From Diabrotica undecimpunctata (taxonomy: Eukaryota > Arthropoda > Insecta > Coleoptera > Chrysomelidae): DNA of 64,000 nt. The first letter of the stretch is position 1. Each line of letters opens with the position of its first letter. Location: the NCBI RefSeq assembly GCF_040954645.1, contig NC_092812.1, positions 1,054,001-1,118,000 of the forward strand, read 5' to 3'. This document shows, piece by piece, positions 23,343 through 34,897 of the stretch. A program made the position numbers and the translations under genes. The notes under the pieces were generated by a model, which saw only the letters and a program-made list of their open reading frames with translations, searched no databases and was not told where the DNA came from.

Positions 23343-24930
23343 AATCTGCACTGCGACTCAGCCCAGCACTGTACGCCTGTATTCTGCCACCGGATCGTGC
23401 ATCCAAACATATGGTCAGAAACAGCTCACACTAAACCTTGGTCTAGGCCAACCTGTAACATGGACATTTGTAGTCGCAGATGTCACCACACCCATACTAG
23501 GAGCCGATTTTCTGACGTACCATGGCATTAGTGTAGACATGAGAAACAAACGACTAGTAAGTCCAAGTATGTCAAGCAGTATTACCTGTGTGTCTCGTCG
23601 TGTTAGGGTGCCAGAAGTAGGCTTATCCACTGCTCATCCCTATGATCGTCCAACTGTTGCTATACCAGAGGATACTGAAAGAGTTCAGCACTATATTGAG
23701 ACTTGAGGTACACCAGTTTTCTCTAAACCACGAAGACTTCCACCAGACCGTCTTCAAGCTGCACGAGCAGAATTCAACGAGCTGATGCAGGCAGGCATTA
23801 TCCGACCATCAAAGTCATCTTGGGCCAGTCCGCTTCACTTAGTTCAGAAGTCCAATGGACGATGGCGTGCCTGTGGAGACTTCCGCCGTTTAAATGCCAT
23901 GACAAAACCAGATCGCTACCCTATACCGCACATCCAGGATTTTGCTAACCAGCTACATGGTAAGAAAATTTTTTCTCTTGCATCGACTTGGTACGTGCTT
24001 TTTACCAAATTCCAGTCCACCCGAAGGATGTCCAAAAGACGGCTGTAATAACCCCCTTTGGGCTGTACGAGTTCCTCCGAATGCCGTTCGGTTTGCGAAA
24101 TGCTGCCCAGACGTTCCAGAGATACCTCGATCACCTTTTTCGAGAATGCTCATATGTGTATGTATACATTGACGATATCTTGATTGCCTCGGATACTGAG
24201 ACTGAGCATGAGCAAGACCTGGCATCAGTACTTCGGATTCTGGAAGCAAATGGACTCCAAATAAACAAGGATAAATCAAAATTCCGTAAACGTGAAGTAA
24301 ACTTCCTGGGTGCCACGGTATCCCCAACTGGCGTTCGTCCATTACCGGCTAAAGTTAGCGCGATTCGTAAGTTTCCACAACCTACGACCTATCGACAGCT
24401 ACGACGATTTATGGGTATGTTCAATTTCTACAGACGTTGGTTACCTAATGCTGCCAATGAGCTAATGCCACTAACGGAGTTATTGTCTCAGCAAAAGAAA
24501 AAGCAGCAAGAACTAACATTAACATCAGCAGCTGCAGCAGCTTTCACCAAGGTAAAAGAACTCTTGGCCGCGTCGACTGAATTGGTCTTTCCAGCACCAA
24601 ATGCCCAATTGAACATGTCAGTTGATGCCTGAGATGCTGCCATCGGCGGTGTTTTGCAACAGCTTATAGGTGAACATCTACAGCCCATCGCTTTCTTCTC
24701 TCGAAAGCTTTCTAAGACGGAGCGAAACTACAGCACTTATGACCGAGAGTTGCTTGCCATATTCAGTGGCATACATCACTTCCGCCATTTTCTTGAGGGT
24801 ATGCCATTTACCATTTATACTGATCACAAGCCTTTAACGTTTGCCTTCCAACAGCGACATGAGCGGCAGTCTCCACGACAGATACGTCAACTAGAATTTA
24901 TTGGCTAATTCTCCATATCGTTGCCGATTG
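23281..24930 (+). pseudogene. pol: Element C Pol: protease, RT and RNase H, multiply broken
   Basis: Protease begins around the shifted five-G run (DTG, then ADLSVLPRKI in the next frame) and includes TTPILGADFLTYHGI. A TGA at 23704-23706 interrupts the protease-RT linker. RT shows SSWASPLHLVQKSNGRWR, a frame break near 23975-23990, FYQIPVHPKDVQKTAVI, PFGLRNAAQTFQRYL and the catalytic VYIDDILIA. A TGA at 24630-24632 starts RNase H (DAAIGGVLQQ, YDRELLAIF, YTDHKPL). Near 24905 bases are missing, with loss of the RNase H end and another shift. At least five lesions make this inactive. Confidence 0.88.
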
Positions 24931-26245
24931 TCTCTCACGACCTGAAGTAGACGCTATCACAACACCCATTACTATTGACTATGACCGGCTATCCGAAGCT
25001 CAGACTACAGATGAGGGTCTTTAACAGACCCTGAACGATCCTGCCAGTTCCTTACAACTTCAACGCATAGTTCTACCAGATAGCCAGCGGCCTATTTATT
25101 GTTCAGTCCAAGATGGTCGTATACGAGTTTATGTGCCAGCTGTGTTTCAAAGAGATGTTTTCCTGAAGTTCCACACGCAGTCCCACCCAGGGCATGCTGC
25201 TACATTACGAATGATTGCTGAACGTTTTGTGTGGCATAACATGAATCGCCAAGTCAAGCAGTGGTCACGAGAGTGCATCCAATGTCAACGTGCCAAAATC
25301 GGACGTCACACTGTTACACCTGTGACACCTCTAGGAATGCCAGACGATCGATTCGCACACATACATGTCGACATCGTTGGCCCACTTCCAGCAAATCAGA
25401 ACTTTCGATACCTGCTCACAATCATCGACCGTTTCACAAGATGGCCAGAGGCCATACCTATCTCGGAGATTACAACCGAAGTTGTCGCGCAGAAGCTCCT
25501 TGAGGGATGGATATCCCGGTTTGGCGTGCCAGCAACCATAACAACGGACCGAGGTAGGCAATTTGAGAGCCAGTTGTTTCGCCAGCTCAATGGATTTCTA
25601 GGTGTACAACATATTAAAACCACTGCCTACCACCCACAATCAAACGGATGTATTGAACGTTTCCACCGAACGCTCAAGGCTGCTCTAATCGCCGCGGACA
25701 CAGTATTGTGGGTTGAAGCCCTACCTCTGGTCATGCTAAGCCTTCGAAACACTTTCAAACAAGACATTGCATGTACAGCCTCCGAGTTAGTGTATGGTAC
25801 CCCAGTGAGTCTCCCTGGACAGCTGCTTGTCCCTAGTGTTGTTACACCCGACGAGCATAGTTTTGTCCAACGACTACGTGAGACTATGGGAGCATTGCGT
25901 CCTGTACCGACGAGCAACCACTCAGCCCGTACTGCCTTTGTCCATCCGGATCTACAGACTACGAGTCATGTGTTTGTGCGAACCGATAAAGTGAAGCCTC
26001 CTCTTACACCTCCCTATACCGGCCCGTTTAGAGTGTTAGAACGAAGTGATGAGTTTGTAACTGTGGATGTCCAAAATGTTCGTCAGCGAATTTCCATGGA
26101 CCGACTCAAACCAGCATATATTCCAGCGGCCCAACAGGTGCAGGAAGAACATGCATATGCCAACCGTCTGATGAGAAACACAAGTCAACATAGCCGTTCG
26201 AAACCAGCAGGTTCCTCACTGGAGGGGAGCCCTGTGGCAGATTGA
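24931..26245 (+). CDS. pol: Element C integrase
   Basis: The frame resumes before 25133 ([11 protein letters not shown] near 24923-24957) and has a stop TAA at 25021-25023; from 25133 it is open. The zinc region has HTQSHPGHA and CIQCQRAK. The core has Asp in [10 protein letters not shown], Asp in [10 protein letters not shown] and Glu in NGCIERFHR; the last two are about 35 residues apart. The tail holds [17 protein letters not shown] (GPY/F-type) and ends in RLKPAY. It is the best preserved domain of element C and would insert the cDNA. It ends 13 bases inside the 3' LTR. Confidence 0.85.
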
Positions 26246-26486
26246 CAGTTAACCGCCAGCCACACATGGGTTGACTGTGCTATTGAAGTGAGGGAACGTC
26301 GACGGAGAAAAGAAGAGGAGATCAGAGCAGCTGATGGCTGTCAGAACACGATCACACGACGAGGTGACAACGAAAAGAACTCTTACAGTTTTCTTACTTG
26401 TTTTTAGTATGTAGTTTATTGCTAATAAATCAATAAAACAGTTTAAAGTGTGCCCCGACTACTTTGCTTCCCGCAAACAGGCCACA
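26233..26486 (+). repeat. 3' LTR of element C
   Basis: 254 bases that appear identical to 22130-22383. The integrase frame ends 13 bases inside it. Confidence 0.95.
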
Positions 26487-26740
26487 ATACCCTGCCATTA
26501 ACCTAACAGGTGACAGTTTTGATAAAGAAAACATTTGATAAGAAAACAATAACCTAAAGAAGAACAATTTGAAAGATACATGAAGATACTACCAGAAGAA
26601 AAATCAAGCCCTTTATGAAATTATAACTAAGTAAGTTTTTATAAAATAAATTCAAAGCCAATTTATTGTCTATTTTATTTCTAGTTTTATTGACCACATA
26701 AGGAAAATAAACAAAGGAAATATTAAACCTATAACAATGT

Positions 26741-27436
26741 ATTTGTCTGATGATATTACCCACAAAAAATTTCGAACGGAGATTGGAACTGTCCATTACA
26801 GTGGTGGAAAAACCATCGCCATGTATATCTTAACTTAACCACTATATTCATAAAATATTGTAGTATTGTAACAAAATCTGTTCCTTGTGAACACATGTTC
26901 AAAATCTGGTTTAATTTTAAACAAAAGAAGAAACAACAAGAAAAGTGGAAAAACGTATGTTTTTAAATGTCAATTTAGACGATTCGCGATTTAGTAATTT
27001 GTCATGTAAATGTAAGTACTATTTGTATTGTTTAATTTATTTTTTAAGTTATAATAAATATATCCTTCGTTAGTTTCTTTCAATATAATAGCCAATATGT
27101 TTTTTGTGTTCTCGCTTATTTGAAACTACTGATAAACAATCAACTAGTTACAGTTTACGAAAAACGGTTCCGATAAAAATGTCAACGACCCACCTCTAGT
27201 TTCTTGGGATCGGAACCAGAGACATGTATATCTTAGATCGGAACTAATCGGATCTAATCGAAACTAATCGGGACTAATCGTCTTACTACTGGGCAATGGG
27301 CAGCAATAAGAAATATGGAGGGGAGACCAAGGGGAAATATGTATGTTATCTTTGTCTATTCGCTGAAAATATGATTTTATATCTGTGTTAGATATCCTGT
27401 TAAATTTTACCATACCGACCATAAACTTTTACCTAT
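26741..27436 (+). other. Right-hand continuation of element A, then unassigned
   Basis: The sequence right of element B joins that left of it; with one ATGT copy removed, the reading frame from about 9080 continues for ~30 codons to a stop near 26838. This shows both flanks belonged to one coding remnant of element A. The rest is AT-rich with no identified domain. A short tandem repeat lies at 27237-27282. Confidence 0.55.
27237..27282. repeat. Short tandem repeat, ~10-12-base unit
   Basis: Four to five imperfect copies of CGGAACTAAT (variants CGGATCTAAT, CGAAACTAAT, CGGGACTAAT). No function is evident. Confidence 0.7.
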
Positions 27437-28009
<573 letters not shown>

Positions 28010-31000
28010 TTGCCCCCCTCTCAAAAGATGGTTCCTCCTGGAACCTTGTCGGGACTAGAACTGGAACGGTATGCTGGTATCGGCAACTGGGCCCTCTTTT
28101 ACAACTTCCAGTTGTATAAAAATGACAAGGGACGGTTTTCTCTCCGCACCAGTAACTATGCGGATTGCAACAGACTAACACCTGGACTTCGGTGTCTTTA
28201 AAGATCTCCTCCACCATATTTCGTATAACCCTCCAATCTAATTGGCGGCACTCCAACTTTGGCATGGCTAACTTTTGCACGTCGGACTCTAGTACGTGCT
28301 TTCTCAATTGAAGTAAGGCTTCCCATACATCTCGGTAGGTAGGTTGGTCACGGGCAGTGTCTTTTGTTACCAGGTAGAAAAGGTAACGTGATGCATCTTG
28401 GAGTTTCAAGGTTTTACCGGGAGCTGGCACTTGGCATTGAAGTTCTGCAACTCGACCAAACTTCCTTCGAAAGACGGATGCCAACCCTGGTGCGTCTTTG
28501 ATACTGGCCGGGATGGTAAGGGCCAGCGAGTGGTCATCGGGGAGCGCGAGTAGATCTTGCTTTTCTTCAGTGGTAACACCATGTCTTGCTTTACCGGTAC
28601 CTCCATAGGCACCCATGAATTCCTCAAACCTGAGGTCAGACACATCTTGGACTTGGTTTACTTCCACTTCTTCATCTACGTCGTGGTCACCTTCGAAAGA
28701 TGCCAACCGGTTATGGTGTACTATCATCGGCTTTCCCCTCGGAATCTTGCTTATTCGGTAAATGACATCGTTGATCTTCTCCATGATGAGGTATGGACCT
28801 TCCCAAGACTGCTGCAATTTGGGAGAACAACCTTTTCGCTTCTTGGGATTATACAGCCATACTTTGTCGTTCTTCTTAAAGCAACCCTTTTCGGCTTGTG
28901 TATCGTACCGTTTCTTCATTCGGTCGCTAGCGATCTGAAGGTGGGAACGGACCAACTCATGTACATCGTCCATTCTTCTTCGTAATTCGATCACATAATC
29001 TTCACCTGCTACATCTTCTCCAGGTCGACACCCAAATTCTAGATCACAAGGTAGTCGCATTTCGCGTCCGAATAGGACTCTGGCTGGTGTCTGGCCCGTT
29101 GATTCGTTAACAGCAGATCTGTAGGCCATTGTGAAGAACGGAAGGTATTGGTCCCAGTCTCGCTGATGATCGGACACCATCTTTGTCAAATACTTGGCAA
29201 CTGTCCTATTCATTCGTTCTACCATACCATCCGATTGCGGATGATACGCGGTAGTTCTTGTTTTCTTCATGCCTAGTCTATCACATATTCCTTGGAATAG
29301 ATCACTTTCGAAGTTCCTGCCTTGGTCACTATGGATCTCCAAAGGCACTCCAAATCGGCTGATATATTCTTGGATCAACTTATCTGCAACGGTGGCGGCC
29401 TTCTGGTCGGGAAGTGCGTAAATCTCGACCCACTTAGTAAAGTAATCCATTACTACCAGCATGTACTTGCCTCCATTTTCACTTTCTGGAAATGGCCCAG
29501 CGATGTCCAAAGCTATTCTTTCAAACGGGCTTCCAACATTATATTGTCTCATAGGAGCTCTCCTTTTTCGGTAAGGCCCGTTACTCGTGGCACAAATAGT
29601 ACATTTCTTACACCAGTCTTTTACATCGTCGGAACTGTTCATCCAATAAAACCGTTCCCGAATTCGCTGAAGGGTTTTCCTTACACCAAAATGCCCTCCC
29701 GATGGACTGTCGTGTAACTGACGAAGTACTTCGGCTATTCTGCTCTTTGGGATCACCAACTGTCTTCTCTTCTCCGAACCGTCATCATTTTCCAGGACTC
29801 GTTTGAGCAAGCCATCTTCGATGATAAATGAGTCCCACTGGACCCAATACGTCTTAACTACTGAGCATAGGTTTGATATTTCCTGCCAAGGTGGTCGACG
29901 GTTTTCCTCTTTCCATTTTCGGATTTTCTGTATAACTGGATCTCTCTCTTGTTCTTCCCTTATCTTAGTAGGCGTCCAGTCGTCGTTGACAATCGTCGTT
30001 CTTAGCACTGCTGCTTCCTTGGATTCCGTTTTGTTGCAGTGGGAACACTCTGCTGGGCATGGCCTTCTGGAAAGAGAATCAGCGTTTCTATGGCTAACTC
30101 CGGCCCGGTGCTCAATCTTAAAATCGTATTCTTGGAGTCGTTCGATCCACCTGGCTATCTGACCCTCTGGATTCTTAAACTGCATCAACCACTTAAGGGC
30201 GGCATGGTCGGTTCGGATTAGAAACTTTCTGCCATAGAGGTATTGATAGAAGTGCTCTACTGATTTCACTACTGCCAGAAGTTCTCTTCTCGTGACGCAA
30301 TAATTCCGTTCAGGTTTTGAAAGAACTTTACTAAAATATCCGAGAACTCGTTCCTGTCCTCCTTGAATCTGAGACAGCACTCCTCCAATTCCCACATTAC
30401 TTGCATCCGTATCTAAGATGAACTCTCCCTCTGGCAGTGGATACCCTAAAATTGGTGCTGTTATTAAATGCTTTTTCAACGTTTCAAAGGCATTTTGGCA
30501 GTCTATATCCCAGCGGTATTCTCTTGCTTCCTCTGTAAGTCGCGTTAATGGCTTAGCGATATCTGCAAACTTCTTAATAAACCTTCGGTAGTAAGTACAT
30601 AGTCCAAGAAAACTTCTCACTTGGTGTTTGTCAGTTGGTTTTGGCCATTCCTTAATGGAATCGATTTTTCCCTTATCCACGGCCACTCCTTCTTTACTGA
30701 CTATATGACCCAGATAATTGACTCTACCTTGAAATAGCTGGCACTTCTTGGGGTTTAGCATCAATTGGGCAGCTTTAAGTCGATTAAAAACGTTTTCTAA
30801 ATTCCTCAAATGATCTTCGAATGTCTCCCCCAAGACGATTATGTCATCTAAATAAACCAGGCATGTTTTCCAAGATAACCCTCTCAACACATTTTCCATA
30901 AGCCTCTCAAATGTGGCAGGAGCATTACAGAGTCCAAATGGCATAACGTTGAATTGCCACAATCCAGATCCTGTGGTGAAGGCTGTCTTTTCTTTATCTA

Positions 31001-32227
31001 CTGGGTCCATTTCTACCTGCCAGTATCCAGACTTCAAATCCAAAGTAGAAAACAATTTACTTTCAGCCAATGTGTCCAATGTGTCATCGATCCGAGGCAG
31101 AGGATAACTATCTTTCTTGGTAACGTTGTTCAGCAAACGGTAATCCACACAGAACCTCGTCGTTCCGTCTTTCTTCTTAACCAGGACCACCGGAGAGACC
31201 CATGGGCTCGTAGAAGGTTCTATCACCCCGTCTTTCTTCATTTCCTGAACAATCGTTTCAGCTTCCTCTCTTTTCGCCTGTGGTAATCGTCGCGCTGTTT
31301 GACGAATTGGCTTAGCATTACCAGTATCTATTTTATGCTTAACAACCGTAGTTCTTCCCGTCTTTCCTACTTTTGGTACGAAAATATCACGATACTGCCG
31401 AAGAAATTCCCTTAATTTCCTTTTCTCCATCTGATTTAGAGACTGTCCTGCAACTGCAACCATTTGGTCGAATTTGTCGTTGGAATTATCAGATGTTGTC
31501 GCCTGACGGATTATGGATGTCACAGGTACACAAGTTCCTACTTTTGTCTCTTTCTTTATGGTCACTGGGTAGTAGTTGACATTGATAAGTCTCACAGGAA
31601 TTTCTTTAGCCGAAGTCACCAATTCCTTTCCAATTATGATTCCACGGCCAACCTCATCGTCGTGGTTCCAAGGCTCCATCATAACAGGTCTCCCTTCGTC
31701 TACAATTCCCTGTAGTCGCGCTACTATGATCGTTTCGCTTCTCGCAGGCACGACTGTATCTTCTGTAATGGCTGCTTGCACAGTGTTGTCATTATGTGGA
31801 TGGAGAAATACCTCCTCGTTGCCAACTTTGATTACCTTATTCTTAAAATCCAATTGGAATCCATGCATATTCATTACGTCCATTCCTAATATAACATCCT
31901 CTTCGATGTCAGCAACTATAACAGTATGGACAAACTTTTCTGCCCCAATTCCCAATTGTACCTGGATTTCTCCATGAATGTTGGCATTTTCACCTGTAGC
32001 GGTCCGAAGTCGCAACCTCGTTGGTAACAGTTTCTTACGGCTGTTTATAACTGTCGGGCGTATAATGGTTCTGGTCGCTCCGGTATCCACCAACAACGTA
32101 TGCTTTTTACCATTTATGTCTCCATCTACATATACACTATCTTCACGACATTTCAAAGAAGCTATTAGTATGAGAGGGTCTTTGAAAAAGTTCTGGGTCG
32201 AGGCTGCCCCCCTAAGGCTGACCCGTT

Positions 32228-33511
32228 CTAGTTTTCCTGATGGTGAGTTTCTTGATTTGCGTCGTACCTAGGGTGCTTACAGGAGCTTCGTACGTGTCCT
32301 ATTTCGCCACAATTCCAGCATCTGATGGTCTTCGTTTTCTTGTATGCCATGCTTTTCATCATATTAACAAGCTGGTAAAGTTTATCTTCATCTCCTGCTT
32401 CTTTTACAGTTCTAACTTTACTGTACCCGCCAGAGGCCTGCGTAGCTGACTCGTATTCGAGGGCGGCGGATAAGACATCAACCAGCGTTTTGTGACGAGC
32501 TAATCGCAGTGTTCTCTGCATTTCATGATCACGAAGACCATCAATAAACGTCTGAACGGCCAATTTTTCCATCATGTCTTCGGGAGCTGTTGGATAAGCA
32601 TATCGTACTAATCTGGCAATATCTACCTCATATTCTTGAAGAGCCTCATATTTCTTCTGTCTACGATTTTTAAGCTGCGACTGATATACATGCTCCAAAT
32701 GTTCGTGGCCATATCGCATATTTAACCTCTTCTTCAGTTGTTCGAAATCATCGGTCTCCTCTACGGCTATGGTCTGAAGCACATCTAAGGCATCTCCTCG
32801 AAGAGCGATAGTCAGGTTTACAGCCTTTTCTTTTTCAGACCATCCATTCGCTCTTGCGGCTGATTCGAACTGTTTCATGTAGTTGTTCCATGATGATTTT
32901 CCGTCGAAAGTTGGGACTTTAACATGAATAGAACCTCCACTTCCTTCAAATTTCGGCCGTGTCTCCAACTTACATTTCGTCTCGTCTTCTTTTATCTCCA
33001 CTGTAATCGGATTGTTACCTCTCTCTGCTGTCCCTGTTTCCTCCATCTTCCTTTCCATCTCTTTCCATATCTTTTCTTCGAAGGCCAACATATCGGCAGC
33101 AACTTGGTTTTTTAACGAAGAGACTCTATCGTCAAGAGCAGATATCTCTGAAGTGACTTTAGAGATGTTAGCAGAAACTTTGCTTTCCAGAGAAGAAATC
33201 TCGTTAGAAACTTTGCTTTCTAAAGAAGCGATGTCGCCGGATACTTTGTTCTCCAATGATGCGATGTCGCCGGAAACTTTGGCTACATCAGAAGAAACTT
33301 TCGAAATATCGTCAGAGACTTTGTTCTCCAATTTCGAAATCGACGAGATGACAGCATCTTCAAATATATAAGTCTCTGGATCTAGACCTTCTTCTAGCAA
33401 AGCGTTCTTTAGTCGTTGGACTAACTCAGCCTTTTTTCCGGTAGAAGCTAATTCTCTGTCTTCGAGATGTCTTCTTAAATTCGTCACTGTGAGCTCATAA
33501 ATCGTAGCCAT
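32228..33511 (-). CDS. gag: Gag of element D: SAP-like start, repeated coiled coil, zinc knuckle
   Basis: 427-429 residues; ATGs at 33517 and 33511, the second (MATIYEL) having the better context. Residues ~5-42 resemble a SAP motif (TVTNLRRHLEDRELAS, then KAELVQRLKNALLEEG). Residues ~60-140 are a coiled coil of 11-residue repeats, such as IASLENKVSGD and IASLESKVSNE. The capsid spans ~195-345 (VPTFDGKSSWNNYMKQFE, LTIALRGDALDVLQTI). One canonical knuckle, CWNCGEIGHVRSSC, lies at ~400-413. The frame ends 72 bases before the first TTG of Pol, and the Pol frame overlaps it in -1 register. Confidence 0.9.
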   Translation of the reverse strand: MATIYELTVTNLRRHLEDRELASTGKKAELVQRLKNALLEEGLDPETYIFEDAVISSISKLENKVSDDISKVSSDVAKVSGDIASLENKVSGDIASLESKVSNEISSLESKVSANISKVTSEISALDDRVSSLKNQVAADMLAFEEKIWKEMERKMEETGTAERGNNPITVEIKEDETKCKLETRPKFEGSGGSIHVKVPTFDGKSSWNNYMKQFESAARANGWSEKEKAVNLTIALRGDALDVLQTIAVEETDDFEQLKKRLNMRYGHEHLEHVYQSQLKNRRQKKYEALQEYEVDIARLVRYAYPTAPEDMMEKLAVQTFIDGLRDHEMQRTLRLARHKTLVDVLSAALEYESATQASGGYSKVRTVKEAGDEDKLYQLVNMMKSMAYKKTKTIRCWNCGEIGHVRSSCKHPRYDANQETHHQEN

Positions 33512-33552
33512 TTTCACAATTTATTTTACGTATTCCACTATTCCGACACCAA

Positions 33553-33968
33553 TGTTATGTTATTTATTTCAATGTCTATTTAATTTATAATGTCTTGTTC
33601 TAAAGGTTCTTATCTAAATTTATTAAAAAGCACAATAACTGATACTAATTTATTTATCACTAAATATACATAATTTATTAGTAGGCGAGCGTAACAACAA
33701 TATCGCGAGCGCGAATCTTCTTTATTAACTGTTTTCAAAATAAAAGTTCCCTCATATTTATACGAAAACAGCTGCTCTAGAACTGCATGGATGTTGACCT
33801 CAATTGACCTGGTTTCGCCTCGAATGGACAGGCCTAATTCCGGAAGATTCGAATGGAACCAGTTTTTTATTACTTGGGGTTTATGGTCGAAAGGTCTCGT
33901 ATAATCTAAAACATATTAGTGAATAAAAACATGTTTACAGGTTAAAACTATGACTCATATTTTTACGT

Positions 33969-33972
<4 letters not shown>
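33553..33972 (-). repeat. 5' LTR of element D
   Basis: 420 bases, apparently identical to the other LTR. Just inside it on the minus strand (33551-33535) is TGGTGTCGGAATAGTGG, the primer-binding site. Confidence 0.95.

Positions 33973-34031
<59 letters not shown>
33973..34031. repeat. (TA)n microsatellite
   Basis: Pure TA tract right of element D, the other half of the target at 27437-27589. Confidence 0.95.
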
Positions 34032-34035
<4 letters not shown>

Positions 34036-34044
34036 TAGTGGATT

Positions 34045-34671
34045 TTCTTGGGCTTAGGTTCATAACAAAAAATTTTTAATTTGATACTAAGACATTTTCA
34101 TATATTTTTTCGACGTTTCGACAGGAAAGCCATACCTTTTTCAAGAAGTAATATTGACTAAAAAAACATTTTATGACATACATAATACGGTTTAAAAGTT
34201 AAACTTTTGACTTACCAAGCATGTAAAAATTCGGTACTAACAAGTCGACGTCACAATTAAAATAATATTAAAAACATAGGACATACCCACTAAGTCACTA
34301 CATGTAAAATGTATTTTAAATCTAATGTGTTGTTTATTGATGTTAGTTTATCGTTTAAACAATCAGTTATTTTAACATCATAGGCGTTCTGAGATTGTCT
34401 TTTTATGTGTTTTTAAATTAAGTTAAAATATATTTTGTTCAAATTTTTGACATCTTTTTTATCATTTTTTTTTATTTTTATAGACTCTAGAAGCTCTCCC
34501 TTCTTCCTGTTGGGTTCACTTCCCAGGATCTTGGTTTTCTCAAAATCAAATTTATGTTTCTTTCGTTTTCATGTTTTGTGAGGGCGGTTGAGTTTTTTTG
34601 TCATATTTGTGGGAACGTATTCTTGAGTTAAGTAGCTGACTGGTTTGTCCAATATAAACTCCATCACAATA

Positions 34672-34673
<2 letters not shown>
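34045..34673 (-). pseudogene. Penelope-like element remnant with GIY-YIG endonuclease
   Basis: On the minus strand near 34665-34600 it encodes CDGVYIGQTSQLL followed by NSRIRSHKYD, the GIY-YIG nuclease core with its Arg and His. After a frameshift come KHKFDFEKTKILGSEPNRKK and LLESIKIK, the usual end of Penelope-like proteins. The rest (34045-34440) is 3' UTR with GTCGAAACGTCG near 34110-34122, typical of these elements. The RT portion is missing. It lies between two TA tracts. Confidence 0.82.

Positions 34674-34732
<59 letters not shown>
34674..34732. repeat. (TA)n microsatellite
   Basis: About 58 bases of TA between the Penelope-like remnant and the RTE-like LINE. Confidence 0.95.
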
Positions 34733-34734
<2 letters not shown>

Positions 34735-34897
34735 GGTTGTTATATAGGGTAGTATATAGGGTTAATATAAAATCAGTAGCGTCTGATCCAGAGTGGACGG
34801 CTACGAACAGCGTCTGACCCAGAGTGGGCAGCTGAATATATACTCACCAACCCGTCTGACCAGCGTGATGTTTTATGGTTAACACCTCCCTTCTCAA

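Larger units (their letters stand above)
22130..26486 (+). mobile_element. CsRn1-like Ty3/gypsy element C
   Basis: 4357 bases with 254-base LTRs (22130-22383 and 26233-26486) that I read as identical. It is flanked by a 4-base duplication ATAC (22126-22129 and 26487-26490), and the matching LTR of element B shows the single-copy site. The primer-binding site TGGTGACCCC starts at 22385, which fits tRNA-Trp-primed CsRn1/Kabuki elements. The polypurine tract GGAGGGGAGCCC abuts the right LTR. Gag, protease, RT, RNase H and integrase are in normal order, but the frame is broken several times. Confidence 0.93.
9127..26736 (-). mobile_element. Ty3/gypsy element B, carrying two nested insertions
   Basis: The ends are TGTTAC at 9127 and TAACA at 26736, flanked by a 4-base duplication ATGT (9123-9126 and 26737-26740). 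LTRs are ~1.63-1.67 kb and differ at roughly ten positions plus a shorter TA run, so the insertion is fairly young. On the minus strand the order is 5' LTR, primer-binding site, Gag, protease-RT, RNase H, integrase, polypurine tract, 3' LTR. Pol is broken by a frameshift near 17830, a CR1/L2-like LINE in RT and a stop near 12011. Element C sits in the 5' LTR. Confidence 0.92.
20746..26736 (-). repeat. 5' LTR of element B, split by element C
   Basis: The LTR lies at 20746-22129 and 26487-26736 (one ATAC duplicate aside). Without element C it is ~1.63 kb. Its TA run near 21065-21074 is much shorter than in the other LTR. Confidence 0.92.

Noticed and set aside
28557..32271. Many plus-strand ORFs of 60-140 codons within element D
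   Set aside because: They are shadows of the intact minus-strand Pol, with no domain and poor starts.
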